Shown one piece after another: positions 8,815 to 17,957 of a stretch of DNA of 64,000 nt (its first letter is position 1; each line of letters begins with the position of its first letter). The DNA is from CAZEAP01 sp964510315. GTDB taxonomy: Bacteria > Planctomycetota > Brocadiia > SM23-32. The DNA lies in assembly GCA_964510315.1 (NCBI GenBank), contig CAZEAP010000010.1, forward strand, positions 1-64,000. Reading direction: 5' to 3'. The notes under the pieces were generated by a model. That model was not told the DNA's origin, ran no database searches, and saw only the letters and a list, made by a program, of their open reading frames with translations. The position numbers and the translations under genes are program-made.

Positions 8815-10095
8815 GTGAAACTGGTAGTTCAGCAGAGCCAACTGAGCGGCGCCGTCGACGTCCCGGGCAGCAAGTCGCACACCATCCGCGCGCTTCTCAT
8901 CGACACCCTCGCGCAGGGCACGTCGCGAGTGCTGCGGCCCCTCCGCTCCAACGACACCGAGAGTTGCGCGCGGGCGTGTGAGGCCCTCGGGGCCCGCATC
9001 ACCCGGGAGAGCCCCGACGTCTGGAAGGTGGGAGGCACGGCGGGGCGGCCCCGTGCCGCACCCGACACGATCGACGTGGGGAACTCCGGCACCACGCTCT
9101 TCCTGGCGCTCAGCGCGGCGGCCCTTGCCGAGGGGGTAACGGTATTCACGGGGGACGAGCAGATCCGAAAGCGCTCTGCCGCTCCCCTGCTGGCGGCCCT
9201 TCGCACCCTCGGGGCCGGCGCCGAGGCCGAGGGCGCGGACGGCTGCGCACCGCTCCGTGTCCGCGGCCCCCTGACCGGCGGCCAGGTGACCATCGAGTGT
9301 CCCACCAGTCAGTACCTGTCGAGCCTGCTGCTGGCCTGTCCCCTGGCACGGGAAGACACGGTGATCCACGTCCCTCTGCTGAACGAGCGGCCCTACGCAG
9401 AGATGACCCTGGGGTGGCTGGCCCGCCGGGGCATCCGCTTTAGCCGACGGGAGGACTTCACCCGCTTCACCGTCCGCGGGGGTCAGAAGTACCCTTCGGA
9501 CTCCGACGAGATACCGGCAGACTACAGCAGCGCGACCTTCTTCCTGGTGGCCGGGGCCGTGACCGGTTCCACGATCCGGCTGCGGGGGCTCGACCCCGAC
9601 GACACCCAGGGCGACAGGAGGGTCCTCGACATGGTGGAAGAGATGGGGTGCGAGGTTTCGTGGGCCGCGGACGGCCTGCGCGTCGCCGGCCCGCAGCGCC
9701 TCACCGGAGCGACGTTCGACCTGAACGCCACCCCCGACGCCCTGCCGGCACTGGCGGTGGCCGGCTGCCTGGCCGAAGGAACGACCCGCCTTACCAACGT
9801 GCCTCAGGCCCGCCTCAAAGAGACCGACAGGATCACCGTGATGGCAACCGAACTGCGGAGGATGGGCGCGGAGGTCGAGGAACTCTCCGACGGCCTGGTG
9901 CTGCACGGAGGCGCTCTTCAGGGGGCGGAGTTGCACGGATACGCCGATCACAGGGTGGTCATGGCGCTGGCAGTGGCCGGATTGGCCGCCGAAGGAACCA
10001 CCACGGTTGACACCGCCGAGTCGGTCTCGGTAACCTTCCCTGATTTCGTGGGGCTGATGCGGGCCCTGGGAGCCGAGATGAAGTCCGAAGGCTGA
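8815..10095 (+). CDS. aroA: 3-phosphoshikimate 1-carboxyvinyltransferase (EPSP synthase)
   Basis: A 426-residue enzyme that joins shikimate-3-phosphate and phosphoenolpyruvate in the sixth step of the shikimate pathway. Family motifs are all present: PGSKSHTIRALL at residues 14-25, NSGTT near 88 (the second substrate loop), the LKETDR motif containing the catalytic acid region, and YADHR near the end. Length is standard for the family. It starts at GTG 8815 with GGAG about ten bases upstream and its own promoter. It is divergent from the deacetylase operon and followed 72 bases later by an MFS gene on the same strand. Confidence 0.96.
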   Translation: MKLVVQQSQLSGAVDVPGSKSHTIRALLIDTLAQGTSRVLRPLRSNDTESCARACEALGARITRESPDVWKVGGTAGRPRAAPDTIDVGNSGTTLFLALSAAALAEGVTVFTGDEQIRKRSAAPLLAALRTLGAGAEAEGADGCAPLRVRGPLTGGQVTIECPTSQYLSSLLLACPLAREDTVIHVPLLNERPYAEMTLGWLARRGIRFSRREDFTRFTVRGGQKYPSDSDEIPADYSSATFFLVAGAVTGSTIRLRGLDPDDTQGDRRVLDMVEEMGCEVSWAADGLRVAGPQRLTGATFDLNATPDALPALAVAGCLAEGTTRLTNVPQARLKETDRITVMATELRRMGAEVEELSDGLVLHGGALQGAELHGYADHRVVMALAVAGLAAEGTTTVDTAESVSVTFPDFVGLMRALGAEMKSEG

Positions 10096-10167
10096 CACTC
10101 GCCCGCCTCGAACCTTCTTGCACACATCGCCCCCGTTCCACGGCGGTGGCAGATCGGGAGCATAGCA

Positions 10168-11409
10168 TTGTCCTCCTCACAGTCAACACGCAACGCCGTC
10201 CTGCACTTTCTGGACGGCGTCTTCTTCTTCGCGGCCCTTGTGATGTTCAGCCGCGAGGTGATCATCCCGGGGATGATCGCCGAGCTGACCGACTCGGCGT
10301 TCCTCGTCGGACTGGTCTCGCCGGTGATACTGGTTGGTGTCCTTGTGCCGCAGGTGCTGTATGCGAAGGCAATCGAGGGCCTCCCTCACAAGAAGGGGAG
10401 GGTTCTGCTTTGGCTCATCGTGCAGCGCGCGGGCTGGCTTGTTTTCCTGGTGTCACTGTTCATTTACTGGGGTCCGGTCTTCACGCTCTCGGTCTTCTTC
10501 CTCACCCAGATCGTGGGCAGCCTGGGATCGGGATTCGTCATACCGCTGTGGACCGACTGGTTTGCCAAGACTACCCCGGAGAGCATGTGGGGCCGCATCC
10601 TGGGCTACCGCAGGGCGTCGCCCGGGGTTGTGGGGCTGGGCCTTGGATTCCTGATTGACTACGTCATGGAGCAGTACCAGGCGCCGGCGCGCTACCAGAT
10701 ACTCGCGGCGGGCGCACTCTGCTTCTTCTTCCTCTCCGGCATATGCGTGGCCCTGGTGAAGGAGGAGCCCGACCACGGGCTGCCCCACCAGAAAGACACC
10801 AGTTGGGGGGATTATTTCCGGGGGCTGGGCTGGATACTGTTCCGGCGACGGGACTTCCGCAAATTCATGGCGGCGGCACTGCTGACCTGCGTGCCGCTGG
10901 TGCTGATGGTCTCCTTCCTGACGCGCTACGGGCTGACCTACCCGGGGGTGGAGGACGCCGTTACCGGCACGTTCACCAAGGTGCTGTTCGTGGCCAGCGC
11001 GATTGGCGCGCTGGTGGGAGGCAGTCTCAGCGACAGGAAGGACCCTATCGCCCCGTTCCTGGTCTTCCCCCTGTTTGCGGCCGGTGGCGGCGCAGTAGCT
11101 TTCCACTCGGCCCACCCGGCCGCCGTCTCCCTGGCGTTCGCTCTCTACGGATTTGCCTTTGGGGTGCGGATGGTGGTCATGCTGCCGGCGGTCTTTCGCT
11201 ACGCCGGACCCCACCGCCGGCCCAGCTACACGGCGGTAACCTTCACCTCGATAAGTCTGCCGAGCGCGTTGCTGCCCCCGCTGGCGGGCCTGCTGCTGGA
11301 CGCCGGGTGGGTGACATTCCCGACCATATTCCTGTTCTGCGCCGCCCTCTCCCTCGCGGGATGGCTCGTGTTCCTGCGCATCCCGGCCCCCGAACCGCCG
11401 ACGGAATGA
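10168..11409 (+). CDS. Major facilitator superfamily transporter
   Basis: A 413-residue protein with about 12 hydrophobic segments in two halves split by a hydrophilic loop near residues 195-220. The pattern fits MFS permeases, including charged loops such as LSDRKD in the second half after the seventh segment. It starts at TTG 10168 with GGGAG seven bases upstream; no better start lies nearby. The substrate cannot be predicted. It may be cotranscribed with aroA. The 3' end almost meets the convergent rdgB gene at 11416. Confidence 0.82.
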   Translation: MSSSQSTRNAVLHFLDGVFFFAALVMFSREVIIPGMIAELTDSAFLVGLVSPVILVGVLVPQVLYAKAIEGLPHKKGRVLLWLIVQRAGWLVFLVSLFIYWGPVFTLSVFFLTQIVGSLGSGFVIPLWTDWFAKTTPESMWGRILGYRRASPGVVGLGLGFLIDYVMEQYQAPARYQILAAGALCFFFLSGICVALVKEEPDHGLPHQKDTSWGDYFRGLGWILFRRRDFRKFMAAALLTCVPLVLMVSFLTRYGLTYPGVEDAVTGTFTKVLFVASAIGALVGGSLSDRKDPIAPFLVFPLFAAGGGAVAFHSAHPAAVSLAFALYGFAFGVRMVVMLPAVFRYAGPHRRPSYTAVTFTSISLPSALLPPLAGLLLDAGWVTFPTIFLFCAALSLAGWLVFLRIPAPEPPTE

Positions 11410-11415
11410 GCGCGA

Positions 11416-12018
11416 TCAGCCCTGCCCGAGCAACTCGGCAAAATGCTCGCGGAACTGCCGAAGCGCCAGGCCGCGATGACTGACGGTGTTCTTCTCCTCC
11501 CGTCTCATCTCGGCGAAGGTCTTCTCCTCCGGCGGATAGTAGAAGACGGGATCGTAGCCGAATCCGCCCTCCCCTCTCATCTCTCGGGCGATGGTTCCCC
11601 GGCAGTGGCCCGTTGCGGTCAAAAGGACGTCTCCCTCCTGGTCCGACAGAGCGATGAAGCATCGAAACTCGGCGGCCCGGTCCTCGTCAGGGACCGACTC
11701 CATCTCTTCCAGAAGCTTTCGGCAGAGCTTCTCGGTTGTCGGTTCGCCCTCTACGTATCGGGCACTCCGCACTCCGGGTCGGCCGTCGAGCGCGTCGACA
11801 AAAAGGCCGGAGTCGTCGGCGACGGCGTGGACGTGGCAGACCTGCGCCGTCACGGTGGCCTTCTTTATGGCGTTGTCCCGGAGGGTGCCGGCATCCTCGG
11901 CCACCTGCGGGGCGTTTTCATAGTCGATCAGCCTCTGGACCTGCACGGGCAGGCCCTCCAGCAGTTCCTCCATCTCGGCCAGCTTGCCGGGGTTGCCGGT
12001 CGCTACCAGTAGCTCCAT
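11416..12018 (-). CDS. rdgB: dITP/XTP pyrophosphatase (Ham1 family)
   Basis: A 200-residue house-cleaning enzyme that hydrolyses dITP, XTP and dXTP to monophosphates and keeps them out of nucleic acids. The N-terminal TGNPGKLAEM is the family signature. Further motifs are ADDSGLFVDAL with the catalytic acids, GGFGYDPVF and SHRGLAL near the C-terminus. Start ATG 12018 has GAGGAGG five bases upstream. It is probably in one transcript with the Lon gene, which ends 55 bases upstream on the same strand. Confidence 0.95.
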   Translation of the reverse strand: MELLVATGNPGKLAEMEELLEGLPVQVQRLIDYENAPQVAEDAGTLRDNAIKKATVTAQVCHVHAVADDSGLFVDALDGRPGVRSARYVEGEPTTEKLCRKLLEEMESVPDEDRAAEFRCFIALSDQEGDVLLTATGHCRGTIAREMRGEGGFGYDPVFYYPPEEKTFAEMRREEKNTVSHRGLALRQFREHFAELLGQG

Positions 12019-12073
12019 GCTGCCTCCTCGCACAACAGTTGCTCCTTAGATGATGGACGCGCCGGGGGCCGCC

Positions 12074-14404
12074 TCACCGCGAACCGGCCGGGCGGGGAGC
12101 GGCTCGCGGCAGCAACGCACCGACGGCCTCGGCCACCGTGGAAACGTAGAGCATTTCCAGACCTTCTGCCGGGTCAGAGCGCCGGGCGCCTTCAACGTCC
12201 GACCGGTTGCGCCCCGGCAGCAGGACGCGCTCGATCTCGGCCCGGCGGGCGGCCGCCAGACGCTCTTCCAGGCGGTCGACCCGCAGGATCCGGCCGTGAA
12301 GGCTGACCTCCCCCAGTACCGCCGTTCCCCGCGGGAGGGGTTGACCTGCGAGTTGCGATGCAAAGGCCAGCGCAATGGCAAGGCCGGCGGAGGTGCCCTC
12401 CTTGGCGACCCCACCGACCGGGAAGTGGACGTGGAAGTCCGACCGTTCGAAGGTGTCGGGGGCGAAGCCGAACCGGGCGGCGGCACTCTTCCAGTAGCTG
12501 TAGGCCAGCCGTGCGCTCTCGCCCAGTATCTCCCCCACCCGACCGGTAACCAGCAGCTTGCCGGAGCCCCGCACACGGTCCACCTCGACCAGCAGTAGCC
12601 GGCCCCCCTCCGGGGCCACCGCCAGCGTTGCGCAAATCCCCGGCCGCCCGGCCCTGCGGTCACGTTCCGGAAGGTATTTGCGGGGGCCGAGCATCTCGGC
12701 CAGTCGTTCCCTGGTGACCCTGTCGCAGCAGGGCCGTCCGCCGGCATGCTCGCGGACCATCTTGCGCAGCACGGTAGCCAACTGCCGCTCCAGTCCCCGA
12801 ACCCCGGCCTCCCGGGTGTAGCCCTCGATGAGCAGCTCCAGGGCGGGGTCCTCGATCCGCACCGTTTCCTCCTCCAGCCCCGTAGCCTCCAGTTGTTTGG
12901 GCAGCAGGTGACGACGCGCGATCGCCATCTTCTCGTCCGTCGAGTAACCGGAAAGCTCGATAACCTCCAGGCGGTCCAGAAGCGAAGGGGGAATGGTGTC
13001 GGTGGTGTTGGCCGTTCCGATGAACATGATGCGGGAGAGGTCGAAGGGCACACCCAGGTAATTGTCCACGAAGGCGTGGTTCTGCTCGGGGTCCAGCACT
13101 TCCAGCAGAGCGGAGGTGGGGTCGCCCCGGAGGCCGCTGCGGACCTTGTCCATCTCGTCCAGCATAAGGACGGGGTTGTTGACACCGACGTCGCGGAGGG
13201 CGCGGATAATGCGCCCCGGCAGGGCGCCGACGTAGGTCCGGCGGTGTCCCCTCACCTCGGCCTCGTCGCGGATTCCGCCCAGGGAAATGCGCTGGAACTT
13301 CCGATCGGTAGCGTCCGCGATGGAACGGCCCAGCGAGGTCTTGCCCACTCCCGGGGCGCCCACGAAGCACAGCAGACCGCCCTCGCTCTCGGGACGCAGC
13401 TTCCGCACGCTGAGGTACTCCAATATCCTTTCCTTAACCTCTTGCCGGTCGTAATGATCGCGGTCCAGGATTTCTCGTGCCTTCTGGAGGGAAACGCCGG
13501 CTTCGGTGGAACGGTCCCACGGCAGCTCGCTGAGCCAGTTGAGAAAGTCCACGGCTACGCTGAACTCCTGGGCCCCCGGCGGCATGCGGGAGAGGCGACT
13601 CAGCTCCCGGTCGGCCTCGCGGCGCGCCTCCGGGGGCAGAGATGCCTCCTTCAGGCTCCGGCGCAGTTCATCGAGCCCCTGTTCTTCGCCGCTCAGTTCG
13701 GCCAGTTTGTCCTCAATCTCCTGGCGGCGCTCCTCAAGGTAGCGGCGGCGCTCCTGCTCGCTGGTGGCTTGTTCGCTCTCGCGGCGGATTCGTTCACCGG
13801 CCACCGAAATGTCCCTCTCGGTCTCCAGGATGGGGATGAGCATCCGGTAGCGCTGGACGGGGTCGGGTTCGGCCAGCAGTTCCACCTTGTCCTCGACGGG
13901 GAGTTCCAGGGCGAAGGCAACCGCCGAATCCAGCGAAATCGTCTCCTCGGCGGCCTCTATCTGGGCCAGAACTGCGGACCCGGCACTGGCGGTGAAGAGG
14001 TCCCGCACCCGCAACCTGAGTTCGGGAGGGACCTCCTTGCTCGTGGCCTCGATCACCTCAACCCGAACCGCGATGTAGGGGCTGTGCTGGACGTACTCGG
14101 AGACCCGGCACCGCTGAAGCGCCTCCACAAGCACGTTGTGCACGCCTTCCGAACCCGTCTCGAGGTCGCCGGCGACCCGGCAGACGACGCCGCTGGCGAA
14201 CAGGTCGTCCGCGGAGGGCTCCTCCACGCCGGCGTCCCGCTGGGTCAACAGAACCAGCCGGCCCTCCCGGCTCCGCGCCTCACGCAGCGCAGCCACCGAC
14301 CGGGGACGCCCCACGGCGAGGGCGGTAATTATGCCGGGGAACAAAACCATTTTGCGCAGAGCTATGGCCGGCAACCTGCGCTCCTGGTCTTCCTGCTCGG
14401 TCAT
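12074..14404 (-). CDS. lon: LonA-type ATP-dependent protease with catalytic Lys replaced by Arg
   Basis: A 776-residue LonA protein: N-terminal substrate domain (about 10-200), coiled-coil-rich linker (200-300), AAA+ module with Walker A GAPGVGKT near 350 and Walker B VLMLDEMDK, and C-terminal protease domain. The catalytic serine is Ser672 in KEGTSAG. In E. coli the dyad lysine lies 43 residues after the serine, in GGLKEKL. Here the aligned segment is DRLEERL and the residue 43 after Ser672 is Arg715. The two glycines of that loop are also lost. The fold looks intact and uninterrupted, so this may be an ATP-driven unfoldase or chaperone with weak or no proteolysis. Expected to be cytoplasmic and hexameric. 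Confidence 0.93.
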   Translation of the reverse strand: MTEQEDQERRLPAIALRKMVLFPGIITALAVGRPRSVAALREARSREGRLVLLTQRDAGVEEPSADDLFASGVVCRVAGDLETGSEGVHNVLVEALQRCRVSEYVQHSPYIAVRVEVIEATSKEVPPELRLRVRDLFTASAGSAVLAQIEAAEETISLDSAVAFALELPVEDKVELLAEPDPVQRYRMLIPILETERDISVAGERIRRESEQATSEQERRRYLEERRQEIEDKLAELSGEEQGLDELRRSLKEASLPPEARREADRELSRLSRMPPGAQEFSVAVDFLNWLSELPWDRSTEAGVSLQKAREILDRDHYDRQEVKERILEYLSVRKLRPESEGGLLCFVGAPGVGKTSLGRSIADATDRKFQRISLGGIRDEAEVRGHRRTYVGALPGRIIRALRDVGVNNPVLMLDEMDKVRSGLRGDPTSALLEVLDPEQNHAFVDNYLGVPFDLSRIMFIGTANTTDTIPPSLLDRLEVIELSGYSTDEKMAIARRHLLPKQLEATGLEEETVRIEDPALELLIEGYTREAGVRGLERQLATVLRKMVREHAGGRPCCDRVTRERLAEMLGPRKYLPERDRRAGRPGICATLAVAPEGGRLLLVEVDRVRGSGKLLVTGRVGEILGESARLAYSYWKSAAARFGFAPDTFERSDFHVHFPVGGVAKEGTSAGLAIALAFASQLAGQPLPRGTAVLGEVSLHGRILRVDRLEERLAAARRAEIERVLLPGRNRSDVEGARRSDPAEGLEMLYVSTVAEAVGALLPRAAPRPAGSR

Positions 14405-14571
14405 TCTGCTAACCCTTCACAAAACTGTATTCTCTCTCCCGGCACGGCCGCGGTTCCTTCCCACCAAGGAGGTGCCCCTCTTGGTGCTCAACGATGCACG
14501 GACGAGAACTGGACGGAGGGGGGAAACGGTCTCGGCGGCAGCGTTAGCCGGACGAGAGTAGAGGTCGAGCC

Positions 14572-15996
14572 TCACGGCTTGGCATCGAGCGCCGCGGCCG
14601 GCTGAAGATGCTCCGGCACCTCCTCACCCGGCGGGTAGGGATACAGGGGGAGCTGGCGCCCGTCCCGCCAGCAGGGCTCGGCAATCTCCGCCCAGGCCCT
14701 GGCCTTCTCGTCCAGGCCCTCGGCCAGGGGACCGATCAGCGTTTCCGCACCCGGATGGGTGGGCCGTAGGTCGTATCTGGCCGCGTACTCGCGGAAAACC
14801 CAGGGCCTGTCGATCAGCATGCAGGGGCGCAGGAGGTTGCCGTCGTAGGGGATTCCCTCCCTGACGGCCTGGAACAGGGGGTGTTTCAGCGCTTCGGTGA
14901 GCGTAGTGTCCTTGACGTTGTCGGCGGCGAAGTGGCAGAAGACGCAGGGCTCGATGTCGCCGTTGTTGTTGACGTGAAAATATCGGTTTCCGCCGGCCAT
15001 GCAGCCGTTGACTTCCGTTCCGTCGTTCCAGAAATCGCTGAGGAAAATGGGGTACGTGTTGCGCAGTTCGTAAACGCGCACCCGCATGTGCTCCCGCTGT
15101 TCGGGAGTGACCATGAGGTCCAGGTCGGGGTTACGCCCGATGGGGATATACTGGAAGTACCAGCCGTAGAGACAGCCCTTCTCGATCATCTTCTCCACGA
15201 ACAGGTCGCTCATGATGGCCTCGGTGTTCCTGCGCGTGGCCGTTGCGCTGAAGCCGAAGAGAACTCCCTCTTCGCGCAGGAGGTCCATCGCCCGGAGGAC
15301 GCGTTGATGGATACCGTCGCCCCGGCGGTCGTCGGTGAGGACCTGGTCTCCCTCAATGCTGAGCATGGGCATGACGTTGCCGCACTCGGCGAATTGGGCG
15401 GCCATCTCCGCGTCGATCAGCGTGCCGTTGGTGTATATCTGGAACTGGGAGTCGGGGTGCTTCTTGTAGAAGTCCATCAGCTCGGACCGTATGGTCGGCT
15501 CGCCGCCGGAGAAGACGAAGAAGTGCACGCCCATCTGCTGTTCGGCCTCCGTGACGGCACGGTCCAGCACCTCCCAGGGCAGGTCCTCATTCTTACCGTA
15601 CATAGCGGCCCAACAGCCTTCGCACTGGAGGTTACATCGGGCGGTCACGTCAAATACAATTATATAGGGAGGGCGGTAGCCGTGTTGTTCCTGGAACTTC
15701 CGCTCCACCGGCCGCCTGAGGAACCATGCGTTGCCGTACAGGTTTCTGATCAGGGATGTGCGGGCGCGCTCGTTCAGCTCTGTGGATATCCGCTCCAGCC
15801 ACTGTCCGAAAGGGTGGCCCGTCTCCACCAGCCAGCGGAACCGGCGGGCCTGACGCTTGTCCCGAGGCTCGGAGGAAACCTTCTCGAAAAGCCCCCAGAT
15901 GCGCGCCAGCGAATCGGGCGAAGCGTTCCCGATCAACTTGCCCAACTGATTGACAACGGCCGAACCGGCAATACGCCTTGCCTTCTGAAAAACCAT
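14572..15996 (-). CDS. Radical SAM/SPASM domain protein
   Basis: A 474-residue protein with the radical SAM cluster motif CNLQCEGC (CxxxCxxC) near residue 117 in the usual context VFDVTARC. It also has the GGEP motif in VFSGGEPTIR, and a C-terminal cysteine-containing region (NGCMAGGNRYFHV, EPCVFCHF, LLRPCML) consistent with a SPASM/Twitch-type auxiliary cluster. About 100 residues of helical sequence precede the radical SAM barrel. There is no neighbouring substrate peptide or partner enzyme, so the reaction is unassigned. Related proteins are often annotated as peptide-modifying or heme/cofactor-related radical SAM enzymes. ATG 15996 follows a GGGGGTT site. Confidence 0.88.
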   Translation of the reverse strand: MVFQKARRIAGSAVVNQLGKLIGNASPDSLARIWGLFEKVSSEPRDKRQARRFRWLVETGHPFGQWLERISTELNERARTSLIRNLYGNAWFLRRPVERKFQEQHGYRPPYIIVFDVTARCNLQCEGCWAAMYGKNEDLPWEVLDRAVTEAEQQMGVHFFVFSGGEPTIRSELMDFYKKHPDSQFQIYTNGTLIDAEMAAQFAECGNVMPMLSIEGDQVLTDDRRGDGIHQRVLRAMDLLREEGVLFGFSATATRRNTEAIMSDLFVEKMIEKGCLYGWYFQYIPIGRNPDLDLMVTPEQREHMRVRVYELRNTYPIFLSDFWNDGTEVNGCMAGGNRYFHVNNNGDIEPCVFCHFAADNVKDTTLTEALKHPLFQAVREGIPYDGNLLRPCMLIDRPWVFREYAARYDLRPTHPGAETLIGPLAEGLDEKARAWAEIAEPCWRDGRQLPLYPYPPGEEVPEHLQPAAALDAKP

Positions 15997-16135
15997 CGCT
16001 CAACCCCCTGTGATTTGGGTCACCTGACTTCTCCCCAATCACACCGGGCGCGCCAGCACGCGCGCCCTTGTCCCTTCGGCCCTCAAGTCTAACTGCTCAA
16101 ATCCTTTTGGTCAAGCAGAATCCCTGCGCCTCCTT

Positions 16136-17167
16136 TCAGAGGCTGCGAGCCCGACCGACCAGCAGAAGAAGGAAGAAAGGGCCCCCGAGCATGGCCGTCA
16201 GAACGCCCACCGGCAGCTCCGATGGAGCGAACGCCGAGCGCGCAACCGTGTCGGCCGCCGCAAGGAACGCCCCGCCGGCGAAGAACGAGACCGGCAGCAG
16301 CACCCTGTGGTCGGGACCCAGCACCACCCGCACCGCGTGGGGCACGATGAGCCCCACGAAACCGATGGGACCCGCCACGGACACGACCGAGGCTGTCAGC
16401 ACCGAGCCGGCCACGAACGCCTCCCTCTGCACTGCTCCCACGTCCACACCCCTGCCACCGGCCATCTCCTCCCCCATTGCAATCTGGTTGAGGGCGTTGG
16501 CCTCCCATACCATCAGCACCAGCGCCGGGAGGAAGAACGGTAGAACCGCAGCCACGGTCCGGTAGCCCTGCACGTCAAGCCCGCCCATCAGCCAACGGTC
16601 CACCATGACGAGCTTCCAGGGGTCGGAGACAAAGCGAACGAACATGATGAGGGCCGAACAGATGAGCCCGAGCGTCACCCCGGCCAGCAAAAGCTTGAGC
16701 GGGCTGATCCTGCGGGCGCGGCGGGCCAGCAGGTAGACGATCCCGGCATTCACCAGTGCCCCCGCCAGGGCAAAGAACTGCACGGAGGTGACCGGCAGGC
16801 GGCCCGCGCCCCCGAGCCCAATCGAGATGGCCGCCACCGCCCCGAGTGCCCCGCCCGCGGAAACGCCGAGGGTGTGGGGGGTGGCCAGCGGGTTGCGCAG
16901 CAGGGCCTGGAAGACTCCACCCGCCACGGCGAGGCCGCCACCGGCAAGCAGTCCCAGAAGCACCCGGGGCAGCCGCTGCATCAGCACTATGTTGGCCTCA
17001 GCGGGGGAACCCGCCTCTCCGACAAGGACGCCGGCCACCTCGGCCGGGGACATCTTCACCTGGCCGTAGAGCAGGCACGCCACGCCCACCAGTATCCACC
17101 CCAGCGTACCGGCGGCCACGGCCGTCCAGAACCGCCGGGCGGTCAGGTATGGTCTACTCGGCCGCAT
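16136..17167 (-). CDS. btuC: BtuC/FecCD-type ABC transporter permease
   Basis: A 343-residue permease with about ten hydrophobic segments. Family marks are the conserved QRLPRVLLGLLAGGGLAVAG block, the GVSAGGALGA segment and the late GPIGFVGLIVPH segment that forms the coupling interface with the ATPase. FecCD permeases import cobalamin, hemin or iron-siderophores across the inner membrane. Here the cobalamin riboswitch at the head of the operon points to B12. The start overlaps the ATPase stop by 14 bases. It is the last gene of the riboswitch operon. Confidence 0.92.
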   Translation of the reverse strand: MRPSRPYLTARRFWTAVAAGTLGWILVGVACLLYGQVKMSPAEVAGVLVGEAGSPAEANIVLMQRLPRVLLGLLAGGGLAVAGGVFQALLRNPLATPHTLGVSAGGALGAVAAISIGLGGAGRLPVTSVQFFALAGALVNAGIVYLLARRARRISPLKLLLAGVTLGLICSALIMFVRFVSDPWKLVMVDRWLMGGLDVQGYRTVAAVLPFFLPALVLMVWEANALNQIAMGEEMAGGRGVDVGAVQREAFVAGSVLTASVVSVAGPIGFVGLIVPHAVRVVLGPDHRVLLPVSFFAGGAFLAAADTVARSAFAPSELPVGVLTAMLGGPFFLLLLVGRARSL

Positions 17168-17957
17168 GTGCCGTCTCCCCCAGAACCAGGACCATGGGCT
17201 GAGCCGTCACGGGGTGCTGGACCACTCGGACCTCCGCGCCGTAGGTCTCGCTGAGCACCTGCTGTTGCAGGACCTCCGGCGGGGAACCCGTCCGGAGCAG
17301 AAGTCCCTCCGAGAGCAGGGCCAGCCGGTCGCAGAACTGGCCGGCCGCGTTCAGATCGTGCGTCACCATCACCACCGCGATTCCCTTCCGGGAGAGCTGC
17401 CACAACAGGTCCAGAACGTCACACTGGTGGTGGATGTCCAGGGCCGCCGTGGGCTCGTCCAGCAGCATGACGGCCGGCTCCTGCGCCAGGGTCGCACCGA
17501 TCAGGACCCGCTGCTTCTCCCCGCCGGAAAGAGTAGTGAACATGCGGTCGGCCAGGTCGGCGGTGCCCGTCTCGGCCATGGCCCGCTCCACGACGCGCAC
17601 GTCCTCGGTCCCGAGCAGTCCGAAGGCGCCTTGATAGGGGTAGCGCCCCATGGCCACCACCTCCCGCGCGCTGAAGCGGAATCCGGCGCCGGTGCTCTGC
17701 GGCAGGAAGGCAAGCCGGGTGGCCAGGCGACGACGCTTTAGCGCCCGCAGCGGCTGCCCGTCGAGAGACACTGCGCCGCCCGAGGGCGTCAGAAAGCCCG
17801 CCATAAGCCGCAGGAGCGTGCTCTTGCCCGACCCGTTGGGCCCAACGATGCCCAGCACCTCTCCCTCGGAAGCATGCAGAGAGACATCGCGCAGCCGGAA
17901 CTCCCCCTCACCGTAGGAGAAGGAGCAGTTCTGCACTGCGATCAGGGGGCCCTCCAT
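17154..17957 (-). CDS. btuD: BtuD/FecE-type ABC transporter ATP-binding protein
   Basis: A 267-residue ATPase with Walker A GPNGSGKST, the Q-loop in FLPQSTG, the signature LSGGEKQR, Walker B VMLLDEPTAALD and a switch histidine in VTHD. It would power the BtuC permease encoded directly downstream. ATG 17957 has GGAGGAG upstream and overlaps the end of the binding-protein gene by 16 bases, which indicates translational coupling. The 48 codons open upstream are out-of-frame sequence of the neighbouring gene and were excluded. Confidence 0.93.
   Translation of the reverse strand: MEGPLIAVQNCSFSYGEGEFRLRDVSLHASEGEVLGIVGPNGSGKSTLLRLMAGFLTPSGGAVSLDGQPLRALKRRRLATRLAFLPQSTGAGFRFSAREVVAMGRYPYQGAFGLLGTEDVRVVERAMAETGTADLADRMFTTLSGGEKQRVLIGATLAQEPAVMLLDEPTAALDIHHQCDVLDLLWQLSRKGIAVVMVTHDLNAAGQFCDRLALLSEGLLLRTGSPPEVLQQQVLSETYGAEVRVVQHPVTAQPMVLVLGETAHAAE

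Noticed and set aside
8626..10125. N-terminal extension of the deacetylase frame over aroA
   Set aside because: GTG 8625 has a good AAGGAGA site and begins the NodB fold; the extension is antisense to aroA.
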